Assembly: GCF_024808815.1 (NCBI RefSeq)
Contig: NZ_JANUCS010000002.1
Span: forward strand, 124,001 to 188,000
Direction: 5' to 3'
Origin: Methanosalsum natronophilum
Lineage (GTDB): Archaea; Halobacteriota; Methanosarcinia; Methanosarcinales; Methanosarcinaceae
DNA length: 64,000 nt
Shown: piece after piece, positions 27,542-36,635 of the stretch
How the letters are laid out: each line of letters begins with the position of its first letter
How positions within the stretch are numbered: position 1 is the stretch's first letter
Program-made: the position numbers and the translations under genes
Notes under the pieces: model-generated
The model's input: only the letters and a program-made list of their open reading frames with translations
What the model was told of the DNA's origin: nothing
Database searches by the model: none

Positions 27542-28414
27542 CTAATCTAAGACATGTGATGGTAACATATCTATTGTGATATAATCAGTTATACTATACA
27601 ACTTGCGAACAGTTTCTGTACAGTCGAATGAACCAAGCTCAGACCTGGCAGCATCGACATATTTCTTAACTTCATTTACCGAACTCGATATAATATCATC
27701 TCGATCCATATCCTGATCATCGAATATGTGTGGTAAGGATACTGATACTTTTTTGGAGTTCTTATCATCAAGTACATCCATATACTCTAAAATATCATCT
27801 ACCATCTGATATGCAATACCCACATTAGTTCCAAACCGCCTACATCTCATGGCCATTTCCTCATCAGCTCCAGCATTATATGCACCGATCGAAGCACTGG
27901 ATGAAAACAATGATGCTGTCTTATTGGTCACACATTCAATATACTCATTTATTCCAAAACCTTGTTTGAAACTTATGATATCCATGACCTCACCTTGAGA
28001 CATATGCATACCTGCACGTCCAAAGTCCCTTACTGCCCTACTATCATAAGGTGATATTAGTTCGATCGCTTTTGAAATAAGAAAATCGCCACATAGTATT
28101 GCAGAAGAACAACCAAACTGCCTATACATAGAAGGAGCACCACGACGTAATGTACCTTCATCTAAAACATCGTCATGAATAAGTGAAGCTGAATGGATCA
28201 TTTCAATAGCAACAGCTGCATTAATGCTTTTCTTATAATCTCCACCACAGAGGTCCGTTGTGAGTAAGAGTATTATTGGCCGAATTAATTTACCACCATT
28301 AATACACGCATGCTGTACCATCTCTTTCATTGGTCGGGATATTTCCAGATCTTTAACCAGGTCGTCCATGGCCTGTTTGACCGCAATGTACTCATCCCAT
28401 TGCTCAATGTTCAT
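27542..28414 (-). CDS. Polyprenyl diphosphate synthase
   Basis: A 290-residue trans-prenyltransferase. The first aspartate-rich motif is SLIHDDVLDEGTLRRG at about residues 75-90 with two spacing residues, and the second is QMVDDILEYMD near 205. The FQ-type GKLIRP segment is present at about 40. Chain length cannot be set confidently, since small residues (SA) precede the first motif, which tends to allow long products. In Methanosarcinales such an enzyme makes either archaeal lipid precursors or the prenyl side chain of methanophenazine; proximity to cytochrome maturation and heme genes favours the latter only weakly. The gene ends in TAG. Confidence 0.85.
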   Translation of the reverse strand: MNIEQWDEYIAVKQAMDDLVKDLEISRPMKEMVQHACINGGKLIRPIILLLTTDLCGGDYKKSINAAVAIEMIHSASLIHDDVLDEGTLRRGAPSMYRQFGCSSAILCGDFLISKAIELISPYDSRAVRDFGRAGMHMSQGEVMDIISFKQGFGINEYIECVTNKTASLFSSSASIGAYNAGADEEMAMRCRRFGTNVGIAYQMVDDILEYMDVLDDKNSKKVSVSLPHIFDDQDMDRDDIISSSVNEVKKYVDAARSELGSFDCTETVRKLYSITDYITIDMLPSHVLD

Positions 28415-28463
28415 TAAGCACCTTCATCAGTTCAATCTAAATAAATGTTATGTAATTCCAATT

Positions 28464-28838
28464 TCATGTTTGGTACCTTGAAGGACATCCAATAACTATC
28501 TTATCAGCTTCTATCTTCCCTTGATCTACTAGTGTACCACTAAGACTTATGGTCTGTCCCTCAACGATATTTGTTGGAGCATTACCTACATATTCAACGT
28601 ATATATTGTCATTAACATTCTCATCATCATGGAGAACAAACTCGATCCTGTCAGTAGATATAGAGAGTGTATCTTCTTTTATGATACCCATAACATTAAC
28701 ATTCTGACCACTCTCATAGTTTCCAGACATTGTTTCCGATACCGTCTGGTATCCCGCAGAAAATTCAACACCCCAGAGTCCAACTACTGCAACAACTATT
28801 ATTACAGCAACTGAAACTAATACGTTTTTTCTGCTCAT
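28464..28838 (-). CDS. ccmE: Cytochrome c maturation protein CcmE, Cys-type (CXXXY)
   Basis: A 124-residue heme chaperone: one N-terminal membrane helix (VLVSVAVIIVVAVVGLWG), a short periplasmic-side linker, and an OB-fold beta domain containing NVMGIIKEDTLSI and SLSGTLVDQGKIEADKI. The C-terminus reads CPSRY, where bacterial CcmE has HXXXY; archaeal CcmE proteins are known to use Cys for heme attachment. I start it at the ATG at 28838 (MSRKN), which lies one base after the stop of ccmD; a longer frame to 28889 overlaps ccmD and is unlikely. Together with ccmD it implies c-type cytochromes in this organism; ccmA, B, C and F are not in the window. Confidence 0.85.
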   Translation of the reverse strand: MSRKNVLVSVAVIIVVAVVGLWGVEFSAGYQTVSETMSGNYESGQNVNVMGIIKEDTLSISTDRIEFVLHDDENVNDNIYVEYVGNAPTNIVEGQTISLSGTLVDQGKIEADKIVIGCPSRYQT

Positions 28839-28839
28839 T

Positions 28840-28980
28840 TTAGTGTCCACCTTCCCTTCTGCTAAGCTCTTCAAGTCTATCCAATTCACTCTTAAGCTCT
28901 TTTCTTGTTTTTATAAGATATAAAATATATAATAATATAAATAATCCGGTAATACCATATGCGAGATATAAGGCGTCCAT
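28840..28980 (-). CDS. ccmD: Small CcmD-like membrane protein
   Basis: A 46-residue reading frame: MDALYLAYGITGLFILLYIL-type transmembrane helix (residues about 3-23), then a basic, charged amphipathic tail (KTRKELKSELDRLEEL) ending REGGH. This is the architecture of CcmD, the small partner of the CcmABC heme-handling complex that helps release holo-CcmE. It ends one base before the ccmE start, so the two are coupled. Short length and low conservation make this call depend mainly on architecture and position. Confidence 0.7.
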   Translation of the reverse strand: MDALYLAYGITGLFILLYILYLIKTRKELKSELDRLEELSRREGGH

Positions 28981-29136
28981 TATTCACTTACCACCCAAGT
29001 AACACATTTACGTTTCAAGAACCTTATTGTCAATTATTTGTCAGTATTAATATAATTATTGTATCCGACACAAAAATGTAATTATAGTATACTCTACATC
29101 CTACTCACAAGCTTATCATATTCAATATTGAACAAG

Positions 29137-29145
29137 TATAAATAA
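29137..29145 (+). promoter_or_regulatory. TATA box for the ahb-hem operon
   Basis: TATAAATAA lies 15-25 bases upstream of the first possible ahbD start codons (29160 and 29169), so the transcript would have a very short leader. The 179-base spacer also carries the divergent promoter for ccmDE. Confidence 0.4.
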
Positions 29146-29159
29146 TATTTCAGGTAAAG

Positions 29160-30254
29160 ATGATTTTCATGGTCACACCACCAAAACTTATTGCTTGGGA
29201 ATTTACAGCACGTTGTAACCTCTCTTGTGTTCACTGTAGAGGTGCATCCACTGACGAAGAAGTTCCTGGTGAACTCACTACAATTGAATCTAAGAGATTC
29301 ATTGACGAGATCGCTGGAATGAGTAATCCAATACTAATACTCAGTGGAGGGGAACCGCTTGTCAGAGAAGATGTTTATGAGATCGCTGAGTACGGAACCA
29401 ATAAAGGATTACGAGTAGTCCTGGCCACCAACGGTACACTTCTAGATGAAAATATGGTGAACAGACTCATTGAATCAGGTATTCAGAGGATAAGTGTAAG
29501 TATTGACGGTTCCACTGCAGAATCACATGACAAGTTCAGGGGTTCTGAGGGTTCCTTTGACCAGGCACTAGAAGGTATCAATATAATAAAAGATGCAGGA
29601 CTCGAGTTCCAAATAAATACTACTATAACAAAACGTAACCTTTCCGAGATCCCATCGATCTACGAATTTGCTCAACATATAGGTGCAGTAGCACTCCATA
29701 TTTTCATGCTCGTTCCTACTGGAAGAGGTAAAGAGATAGAGAATGAGGAAATCCCGCCAGAAGATTATGAAAATGTCCTCAACTGGTTCTATGACAAACA
29801 AAAGACGGCTAAGATCCAATTAAAGGCAACATGTGCACCCCATTATTTCAGAATAATGAAACAGAGAAGTAAAGAAGAAGGTACGACTCCACCACCCGCA
29901 ATGTCTGGTTCTGAGCACCCTCATTCCAAATCCCATCCTCACGGATACAGTGCAATGACACGAGGATGTCTTGGAGGTACATCTTTTTGTTTTGTTTCAA
30001 GTGTTGGTGGAGTCTATACCTGCGGCTATCTCCCAGAACCCGCTGGTAATATCAAGGAAACAAGTTTTAAGGACATATGGGAAAATGCAACCATATTCAA
30101 TGACCTGCGTGACCCTAATAATCTGAAAGGCAAATGTGGTGTTTGCGAGTATAGGTTCATATGTAGTGGATGTAGAGCCCGTGCTTATGCTGCAACTGGG
30201 GATTACCTTGAAGAAGAACCATATTGTGTCTATATACCACAGAAAAGGCGATAA
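29160..30254 (+). CDS. ahbD: Heme b synthase AhbD (radical SAM)
   Basis: A 364-residue radical SAM enzyme that converts the propionates of Fe-coproporphyrin III to vinyl groups, the last step of the siroheme-dependent heme pathway. The CNLSCVHC cluster motif is at about residue 19, LSGGEPL at about 61, and auxiliary cluster cysteines appear in [19 protein letters not shown] and [18 protein letters not shown] His-rich stretch ([12 protein letters not shown]) precedes the auxiliary region. The next genes are ahbA and ahbB, which confirms pathway membership. ATG at 29160 is used; ATG at 29169 is also possible. Confidence 0.9.
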   Translation: MIFMVTPPKLIAWEFTARCNLSCVHCRGASTDEEVPGELTTIESKRFIDEIAGMSNPILILSGGEPLVREDVYEIAEYGTNKGLRVVLATNGTLLDENMVNRLIESGIQRISVSIDGSTAESHDKFRGSEGSFDQALEGINIIKDAGLEFQINTTITKRNLSEIPSIYEFAQHIGAVALHIFMLVPTGRGKEIENEEIPPEDYENVLNWFYDKQKTAKIQLKATCAPHYFRIMKQRSKEEGTTPPPAMSGSEHPHSKSHPHGYSAMTRGCLGGTSFCFVSSVGGVYTCGYLPEPAGNIKETSFKDIWENATIFNDLRDPNNLKGKCGVCEYRFICSGCRARAYAATGDYLEEEPYCVYIPQKRR

Positions 30255-30255
30255 A

Positions 30256-30711
30256 ATGATACACTTAGATGACATTGATAAAAGAATACTTAACACTATC
30301 CAGTTTGATTTCCCATTAGACACAAGACCTTACGCCAAACTTGCAGAAGAACTCAATGTCAGTGAAAATGAAGTTATTGAACGCTTGGACAGATTACACA
30401 GAGCAGGTGCCATCCGCAGGATCGGGCCAGTGATAAATACAAAGAAGTTAGGTGGTGTAAGTACATTGGCTGCCGTTAAGGCACCTGATGAGAGAATTGA
30501 TGAAGTTGCAGAGTTCATTAACCAGTACCCTGAAGTATCACATAACTATTTACGGCGTGACAATTACAATATATGGTTCACAGTTTCCGCAGAGAACAAG
30601 AAGAGATTGGATACTATCCTTGAAGAGATCAAAACCAGTACAGATTGCCCCCTTATAGAACTGCCTACGGTACGACTGTTCAAGATAGGTGTCCAGTTCG
30701 ATATTAAATGA
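30256..30711 (+). CDS. ahbA: Siroheme decarboxylase subunit AhbA
   Basis: A 151-residue Lrp/AsnC-like protein. With AhbB it removes two acetate carboxyls from siroheme to give 12,18-didecarboxysiroheme. The N-terminal helix-turn-helix ([16 protein letters not shown], then [15 protein letters not shown]) and the [14 protein letters not shown] segment are family features, as is [16 protein letters not shown]. The true start is the ATG at 30256, one base after the ahbD stop; the frame continues upstream only as overlap with ahbD. Its stop overlaps the ahbB start. Confidence 0.92.
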   Translation: MIHLDDIDKRILNTIQFDFPLDTRPYAKLAEELNVSENEVIERLDRLHRAGAIRRIGPVINTKKLGGVSTLAAVKAPDERIDEVAEFINQYPEVSHNYLRRDNYNIWFTVSAENKKRLDTILEEIKTSTDCPLIELPTVRLFKIGVQFDIK

Positions 30712-31181
30712 GATACGGTACTATGAAAGAAATATATACACAGTTACTCAAAGCCACACAAGATGGTATCCCGTTCACTAAACACCCATTCAAAGAAATA
30801 GCTGATAATATGGGCATGTCGGAACAGGAAGTTGTGGACACAATCAAACAAATGCAGGAACATGGGATCATACGCAGGTTCGGTGCATCTATAGGCCATC
30901 GCAAGATCGGGATCACTGCTAATGCCATGTGTACATGGAACGTACCAGAAGAAGATGTGGAAAACGTGGGACAAGTTATGGCAGAATTTGTTGAAGTGAC
31001 ACACTGTTACGAGCGACCGCGATACCCTGACTGGCCCTATAACCTGTTCACCATGGTACATTCATATACTAAAGAAGATTGTATAAAAGTAGCTGAACGT
31101 ATCTCAGAAGCTACCGGAATTACTGATTATAAACTCCTTTTTAGTGAAAAGGAATTTAAAAAGACTGGAACTCGAATTTAA
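30708..31181 (+). CDS. ahbB: Siroheme decarboxylase subunit AhbB
   Basis: A 157-residue partner of AhbA with the same Lrp/AsnC-like fold. It has the [14 protein letters not shown] segment and [18 protein letters not shown], which contains the active-site histidine and the conserved YNLF strand. The ATG at 30708 overlaps the ahbA stop (ATGA), so the two subunits of the heterodimer are translationally coupled. The C-terminus [12 protein letters not shown] is typical. Confidence 0.92.
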   Translation: MRYGTMKEIYTQLLKATQDGIPFTKHPFKEIADNMGMSEQEVVDTIKQMQEHGIIRRFGASIGHRKIGITANAMCTWNVPEEDVENVGQVMAEFVEVTHCYERPRYPDWPYNLFTMVHSYTKEDCIKVAERISEATGITDYKLLFSEKEFKKTGTRI

Positions 31182-31205
31182 TTTAATTTCATTTAATTTA
31201 ATTTC
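31176..31205. repeat. Two perfect 15-base AT-rich tandem repeats
   Basis: ATTTAATTTAATTTC occurs twice back to back at the end of ahbB and in the spacer before the next gene. It may be slippage-prone; no function is apparent. Confidence 0.8.
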
Positions 31206-31243
31206 AATTAAGTCAATGACATCATTTTAAGGATATGTGAATT

Positions 31244-31945
31244 ATGTCGACATCAAATCCATCAACACCCAATTTCCTTCCCCTAATGATACAAATGGAC
31301 AATAAAGAGATTGTTATTTTTGGTGGTGGTAATGTGGGTGAACGTAAATCCAAACTATTCTCTCAATACGCTAAAACCACTGTGATCAGTTCCGAGTTCA
31401 CTAACACTATCAAAAGAATGGGTGAATCAGGTCAGATCAATTTAGTCATTATGGACCTGCACTCTGTAACTGACACTGAACTCAATGAATTAATATCAAC
31501 TGCGTTCATAGTTATTACTGCAACAAGTGATGTACAATTAAACCAAAGAATAGCAGAACTGGCTAAATCATCGGGAATATTTGTCAATGAGGTTAACGGA
31601 CCGGGAAGTGATATTGTTGTACCTTCAATAGTACAACGTGGTGAACTATGTATCAGTATCTCGAGTTCTGGGTCAAGTCCCGCATTATCAAAATTCACGC
31701 GTTACCAAATCGAAAGACTCATAACTCCTGAATATGCTGATATGATACGAGTCCAACATGAAATCCGTACATATTTAAAACAAAACGTCACTGAGCAAGA
31801 GAAAAGAAAAGATATACTCTGGACTATACTCGAATCAAAGGACGTATGGGATAACTTATCAATATCCTATGAAAATGGGTACAATAAAGCGTTGGATATA
31901 GCTCAGAATGAAGTTCGAACATTTACCAATAAAGATCCAAATTAA
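31244..31945 (+). CDS. Precorrin-2 dehydrogenase / sirohydrochlorin ferrochelatase-like protein
   Basis: A 233-residue CysG N-domain/Met8p-type protein that oxidises precorrin-2 with NAD and may insert iron to give siroheme, the substrate of AhbAB. The Rossmann start IVIFGGGNVGERKSKLF is at about residue 20, with VITATSDVQLNQRIAELAK and the SISSSGSSPALSKFTR segment, equivalent to ISTGGKSPALAR, which carries the Ser involved in chelatase activity. The catalytic aspartate equivalent of Met8p is not certain by eye. Position between ahbB and hemA is the normal Methanosarcina arrangement. Confidence 0.88.
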   Translation: MSTSNPSTPNFLPLMIQMDNKEIVIFGGGNVGERKSKLFSQYAKTTVISSEFTNTIKRMGESGQINLVIMDLHSVTDTELNELISTAFIVITATSDVQLNQRIAELAKSSGIFVNEVNGPGSDIVVPSIVQRGELCISISSSGSSPALSKFTRYQIERLITPEYADMIRVQHEIRTYLKQNVTEQEKRKDILWTILESKDVWDNLSISYENGYNKALDIAQNEVRTFTNKDPN

Positions 31946-31978
31946 ATATTATACCATCCCCTTATGTGGAGGAGTAAT

Positions 31979-33256
31979 TTGACGAATATCTCAAGTATGG
32001 TCATAACACACGAAAAAGCATGTGTTGAGGAAATGGAAGCTGCACTTAAAGACGAGCCTGAAGATATACTTGACAAGTTATATTCTAATGATTGTATTGA
32101 AGAATGTGTGGTCCTAAAAACATGTAACCGCACTGAGATCTATATAGTTTCACAATCGGGTCTTGACCCACTTTACACTTTTGCTGATGATAAAGGGATC
32201 TCTCCTGAAATTGTAGAGTTCTATGACCATAAAGAAACACTGAATCATCTACTCCGTCTCGCATGTGGCCTTGAATCCATGATCGTGGGTGAAGATCAGA
32301 TACTTGGTCAAATGAAAGATATGTACGCAGCTGCGAGATCTAACGGTACTACTGGTAAAATACTTGATACTGCATTCAAAAAAGCCACACAGGTAGGTAA
32401 ACGTGTACGTAACGAGACCAGAGTGAACAAGGGTTCGGTCTCTATTGGGTCAGCAGCAGTCGACCTTGCTGAAAAGATACTGGGTAACCTTACAGGTAAA
32501 CGTATTCTTGTTATCGGTGCAGGTGAAATGGGTGGACTTGTTGCACGTGCACTCAAGAATCGTGATATTGATGTCATATACATTGCAAACCGTACATTCA
32601 AACGTGCTCAAGTATTAGCGTACGAACTCGGTGGTATGGCCGTACCCTACGAGCATATTACCAAATGTGTCAAGTCAGCTGATGTTGTCATCAGTGCAAC
32701 TGCAGCTCCACATCACGTTATTACAAAAAAGATAGTAGAGGATGCTATTAAGGACAGGATCGACCCAATACTGCTTATAGATATAGCCAATCCAAGGGAT
32801 ATTGAGGAGTGTGTGGGTGATATTCCTAATGTGAATCTCCATAATATAGATAGTCTCAGAACGATCAATGCAGAGAATATTCGTATCAGAATGGAAGAAG
32901 CTAAAAAAGCTGAGATCATTATCGCTGAAGAACTTGAAAACCTTGAAACACAATATAAACGGCAAAAAGCCGATGTCATTATAGCTAAACTTTATTCTGA
33001 GATGTATAATGTTCGTGAACGTGAAAAAGAACGTGCAATTAACCGTCTCTGCGCTTACCATACAATAGGTGATCGAGAGATCAGTGTATTAGAAGACCTA
33101 ACACATTCCATGGTGAACAAGATCCTGGCAGAACCCACTAAAGTGTTAAGAGAAGCTGCAGAGAACGATGATGATGAACTTCTTGATTCGATCTGTAAAA
33201 TATTCAATGTCTGTAATACTACATGCAATAATGACCAAAAAGAAAAGGATAGTTGA
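31979..33256 (+). CDS. hemA: Glutamyl-tRNA reductase
   Basis: A 425-residue enzyme that reduces glutamyl-tRNA to glutamate semialdehyde, the committed step of tetrapyrrole synthesis. The catalytic Cys is in LKTCNRTEIY near residue 45, followed by GLESMIVGEDQILGQMK, then the NADPH-binding GKRILVIGAGEMGG domain and a C-terminal dimerisation helix region. I place the start at TTG 31979, because a strong GGAGGAG site lies at 31968-31974, inside what would be the coding sequence from the ATG at 31964. The N-terminus would then be (M)TNISSMVITHEKA. Confidence 0.93.
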   Translation: MTNISSMVITHEKACVEEMEAALKDEPEDILDKLYSNDCIEECVVLKTCNRTEIYIVSQSGLDPLYTFADDKGISPEIVEFYDHKETLNHLLRLACGLESMIVGEDQILGQMKDMYAAARSNGTTGKILDTAFKKATQVGKRVRNETRVNKGSVSIGSAAVDLAEKILGNLTGKRILVIGAGEMGGLVARALKNRDIDVIYIANRTFKRAQVLAYELGGMAVPYEHITKCVKSADVVISATAAPHHVITKKIVEDAIKDRIDPILLIDIANPRDIEECVGDIPNVNLHNIDSLRTINAENIRIRMEEAKKAEIIIAEELENLETQYKRQKADVIIAKLYSEMYNVREREKERAINRLCAYHTIGDREISVLEDLTHSMVNKILAEPTKVLREAAENDDDELLDSICKIFNVCNTTCNNDQKEKDS

Positions 33257-33261
33257 TACTT

Positions 33262-34236
33262 ATGTTCCCACATGATAGAATGAGAAGACTCAGGAGTCCC
33301 AGTATAAGAAAAATGGTCCGTGAAACGCTACTTGCCCCTAACGACCTGATATACCCAATGTTCGTTGACGAGACCATAGATAGTTATAAGCCAGTACCAT
33401 CAATGCCTGGTGTGAACCGTGTTCCATTATCAGAAGCTGCAAATGAAGCTAAAAGTGTAGCTGACCTGGATATTCCTGCAGTTATCCTTTTTGGAATACC
33501 TCATGAAAAAGATGAAACTGGAACCTGTGCATATGGTGATGACGATGTGGTCCAAAACGCTGTCAGGTCAATTAAAGATGAATTGGGGGATGACATGGTC
33601 GTTATAACTGATGTTTGTTTATGTGAATATACGAGTCACGGTCATTGTGGTATTATTGATAGGAGTACAAAAGAAATTCTTAACGATCCCACATTAGAGA
33701 TCTTGGGAGAAGTAGCTATAAGTCACGCAAATGCCGGTGCTGATATAGTTGCACCTTCTGGTATGATGGACGGTATGATCGGGAAGATCCGGTCAGACCT
33801 TGATACGAACAATCATTCGAACACTGTCATTATGTCCTATGCCGCAAAGTACGCATCCTCATTCTACGGTCCGTTCAGGGACGCAGCTGATTCGGGATAT
33901 ACGTTTGGTGACAGGTCAAGTTATCAAATGGATCCTGCGAATTCAAATGAAGCATTAAGAGAAGTTGAACTCGATATCCAGGAAGGTGCGGATATTATTA
34001 TGGTAAAACCTGCATTACCCTATCTTGACATACTTTACAGGATCAAGAGCGCGTTTGAGATCCCTACTGCAGCATATAATGTCAGTGGCGAATTCTCTAT
34101 GATAAAAGCTGCAGCTGAAAAGGGATGGCTTGACGAAAAGGCTGTCATGTACGAATCATTACTCTCAATAAAAAGATCAGGTGCTGACATGATCCTGACA
34201 TATTTCGCAAAGGATATGGCTGAACTATTAAAATGA
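33262..34236 (+). CDS. hemB: Porphobilinogen synthase (5-aminolevulinate dehydratase)
   Basis: A 324-residue enzyme condensing two aminolevulinates. The zinc-binding cysteines are in DVCLCEYTSHGHCG near residue 118, so this is the zinc-dependent type. The Schiff-base lysines lie in MSYAAKYASSFYGPF and MVKPALPYLD. The ATG at 33262 is preferred to the TTG at 33253, which overlaps the hemA stop. Length is standard. Confidence 0.95.
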   Translation: MFPHDRMRRLRSPSIRKMVRETLLAPNDLIYPMFVDETIDSYKPVPSMPGVNRVPLSEAANEAKSVADLDIPAVILFGIPHEKDETGTCAYGDDDVVQNAVRSIKDELGDDMVVITDVCLCEYTSHGHCGIIDRSTKEILNDPTLEILGEVAISHANAGADIVAPSGMMDGMIGKIRSDLDTNNHSNTVIMSYAAKYASSFYGPFRDAADSGYTFGDRSSYQMDPANSNEALREVELDIQEGADIIMVKPALPYLDILYRIKSAFEIPTAAYNVSGEFSMIKAAAEKGWLDEKAVMYESLLSIKRSGADMILTYFAKDMAELLK

Positions 34237-34283
34237 ATTAACTTGAATAAGATGAGAGTACAAGTTTTATAAGAAAATCTAAC

Positions 34284-34295
34284 AATTTTTATATG
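34284..34295 (+). promoter_or_regulatory. TATA-type promoter candidate before hemL
   Basis: TTTTTATATG lies about 90 bases upstream of hemL in a 140-base spacer, suggesting that hemL-hemC-pyrD may also be transcribed from their own start. An AAGGTG ribosome-binding site follows at about 34362. Confidence 0.3.
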
Positions 34296-34376
34296 CAACG
34301 ACTTGTGTTAGTATAGCATAGATCAAGATATTTATTATATTATTTGAATTTAAGAATCAATTAAGGTGTTTTTTTC

Positions 34377-35642
34377 ATGAGTTTGGAAAGATCTGAAGAG
34401 ATGTTCAATAAAGCGAAAAGTCTACTCCCGGGTGGAGTAAGCAGTCCCGTACGAGCAATTAAACCATATCCGTTCTATACCGAATCTGCCTCAGGTTCAA
34501 TTATAAGGGACGTTGATGGGAATGAGTATATTGATTATTGTATGGGTTATGGCCCTAACATCTTCGGGCACGGTGACCCTGATATTAAAAGAGCTATCAT
34601 TGATCAGCTCGACAAAGGTTGGTTATACGGTACTCCAATCGAGAACGAGTACAAGCTAGCTACCCGTATATCTGACCTCTACCCATCCATCGATATGCTC
34701 AGGTTCGTGTCTACGGGTACTGAAGCTACAATGAGCGCATTACGAGCAGCACGTGGGTTTACTGGCAAAGATAAGTTCATTAAGATCGAAGGTGGATTCC
34801 ATGGAGCTCATGACGCTGTACTCGTACAAGCAGGCTCTGGTGCAACAACTCATGGTAAACCTGATTCGTTAGGTGTCCCCGAAAGTTTCACTCGACATAC
34901 ACTTCAAGTTCCCTACAATGACATTGAATCCCTGGTATCTCGAATTGAATCCAATAAGGACGAAGTAGCTGCACTTATCATGGAACCTGTTATGGGTAAT
35001 ATCGGTCCAATATTACCAGATGAAGGATATCTTGAAGAGGTCAGGAAAGTAACAGAAGAAAACGATATTCTTCTCATTTTCGATGAGGTCATTACCGGAT
35101 TCAGGTTAGCTATGGGTGGTGCCCAGGAATTCTACGGTGTTACACCTGACATGACGACATTAGGAAAGATCGTAGGTGGCGGATTACCAATAGGAGTTTT
35201 TGGTGGTAAAAGAGAGATCATGGAAAAAGTATCACCATCTGGCGGTATTTATCAAGCGGGTACATTCAGTGGAAGTCCTGCAGTGGTCACAGCAGGTCTT
35301 GCAGTCATAGATAAACTGGAATCTGAGAATGTACATGAAAACCTTAACACACTCGGAGATGAAGTTCGTGTCAGATTAGCTGAAATTGTACAGGATCTTA
35401 ACCTGAACTATAGCGTTTCTGGAATTGCTTCAATGTTCAAAATATTCTTCTCAGAGCGACCTTCCAACTATCAAGATATTCAAAAATGTGATAAGCAAGG
35501 TTATGTCGAGTTCTTTAAACGGATGCTGAACGACGGTATATTCTTACCACCAGCCCAGTTCGAAACCAATTTCCTATCAACTTGCCATACACGAGAAGAG
35601 ATTGAAACAACCATCCAAGCATATGAATCTAACCTCAAATAA
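34377..35642 (+). CDS. hemL: Glutamate-1-semialdehyde 2,1-aminomutase
   Basis: A 421-residue PLP enzyme that makes 5-aminolevulinate. The start [20 protein letters not shown] and the segment GGVSSPVRA are characteristic, the catalytic glutamate/aspartate region is [11 protein letters not shown], and the PLP lysine is in [14 protein letters not shown] near residue 267. AGTFSGSP is also conserved. It follows hemB after a spacer and leads into hemC. Confidence 0.96.
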   Translation: MSLERSEEMFNKAKSLLPGGVSSPVRAIKPYPFYTESASGSIIRDVDGNEYIDYCMGYGPNIFGHGDPDIKRAIIDQLDKGWLYGTPIENEYKLATRISDLYPSIDMLRFVSTGTEATMSALRAARGFTGKDKFIKIEGGFHGAHDAVLVQAGSGATTHGKPDSLGVPESFTRHTLQVPYNDIESLVSRIESNKDEVAALIMEPVMGNIGPILPDEGYLEEVRKVTEENDILLIFDEVITGFRLAMGGAQEFYGVTPDMTTLGKIVGGGLPIGVFGGKREIMEKVSPSGGIYQAGTFSGSPAVVTAGLAVIDKLESENVHENLNTLGDEVRVRLAEIVQDLNLNYSVSGIASMFKIFFSERPSNYQDIQKCDKQGYVEFFKRMLNDGIFLPPAQFETNFLSTCHTREEIETTIQAYESNLK

Positions 35643-35664
35643 ATGAACCAGGAGTTGATCATCC

Positions 35665-36600
35665 ATGATAATTGGAACCCGGGGTAGTTCACTTGCACGT
35701 GCACAAGCAGAGATTGTTGCACAGATGCTAGAAGAACGTGGCGTATTCGCAGACCAACAGATCATTAAGACCACAGGTGATTCATTTACTGATAGACCAT
35801 TACATGAACTGGGCGGTGTTGGTGCTTTCGTACGTGAACTCGATGACAGAATGATCGCAGGTGAGATCGATATTGCAGTTCATTCAATGAAAGATCTACC
35901 AACACAACGACCAGATACCCTCTCTACCTCAGCAGTCCTGGTACGAGACTCACCTCACGATATCCTAATAACACCTGACGGCTCCAAATTAAACGATCTA
36001 CCCAAGGGTTCCATTATAGGTACTACTTCAATGCGTCGCCGTGCCCAGTTATTAAAATATAGACCAGACCTTATTATAAAGGACCTGCGTGGTAATATCG
36101 ATACGAGACTCAAAAAACTAAGGTCAGGTCAGTATGATGGTATCATGTTAGCAGAAGCGGGACTCCAACGCATGAAATGGGATCAAGATATGGAGTACCA
36201 GCGTCTTGACACAAAGAACTTCTGTCCCTCAGCTAATCAAGGAACTATTGCGGTTGTTACATTGAAAGGTAGTGAAGCTGATACTTTAACCTCAATGTTA
36301 GATCATGCACCCTCCAGAATAGAGACCGAGATCGAACGTATCATTACAAAAGAGGTTGAGGGTGGTTGTGTGGTTCCTGTAGGTTCATTTGCAAAGATCA
36401 GTGGTAGTGGTGATAGTATCTATGTCCGTGCCGAAGTACTATCTCTTGACGGTACTGAAACGATCGAAGTTGAAGATAATATTCCCAGAGACGAGTATAA
36501 GGAACATGCATTAGAACTAGGTCATAAACTCGTGGACCTCGGGGCTAAAAGACTGGTACGGGCCGCTGCGGAACAACTCGCAGCCCAGAAGGATATGTGA
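35665..36600 (+). CDS. hemC: Hydroxymethylbilane synthase
   Basis: A 311-residue porphobilinogen deaminase that links four porphobilinogens. The start IIGTRGSSLARAQAEIV, the catalytic-region VHSMKDLPT, the double-arginine TSMRRRAQLL and the dipyrromethane cofactor Cys in EGGCVVPVG (near residue 233) are all present. It begins 23 bases after hemL. The following gene pair is for pyrimidines, so the tetrapyrrole run ends here without a uroporphyrinogen III synthase. Confidence 0.96.
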   Translation: MIIGTRGSSLARAQAEIVAQMLEERGVFADQQIIKTTGDSFTDRPLHELGGVGAFVRELDDRMIAGEIDIAVHSMKDLPTQRPDTLSTSAVLVRDSPHDILITPDGSKLNDLPKGSIIGTTSMRRRAQLLKYRPDLIIKDLRGNIDTRLKKLRSGQYDGIMLAEAGLQRMKWDQDMEYQRLDTKNFCPSANQGTIAVVTLKGSEADTLTSMLDHAPSRIETEIERIITKEVEGGCVVPVGSFAKISGSGDSIYVRAEVLSLDGTETIEVEDNIPRDEYKEHALELGHKLVDLGAKRLVRAAAEQLAAQKDM

Positions 36601-36635
36601 AAAGGGTTCATGAACTAAGTTTCAGGATATATCAT

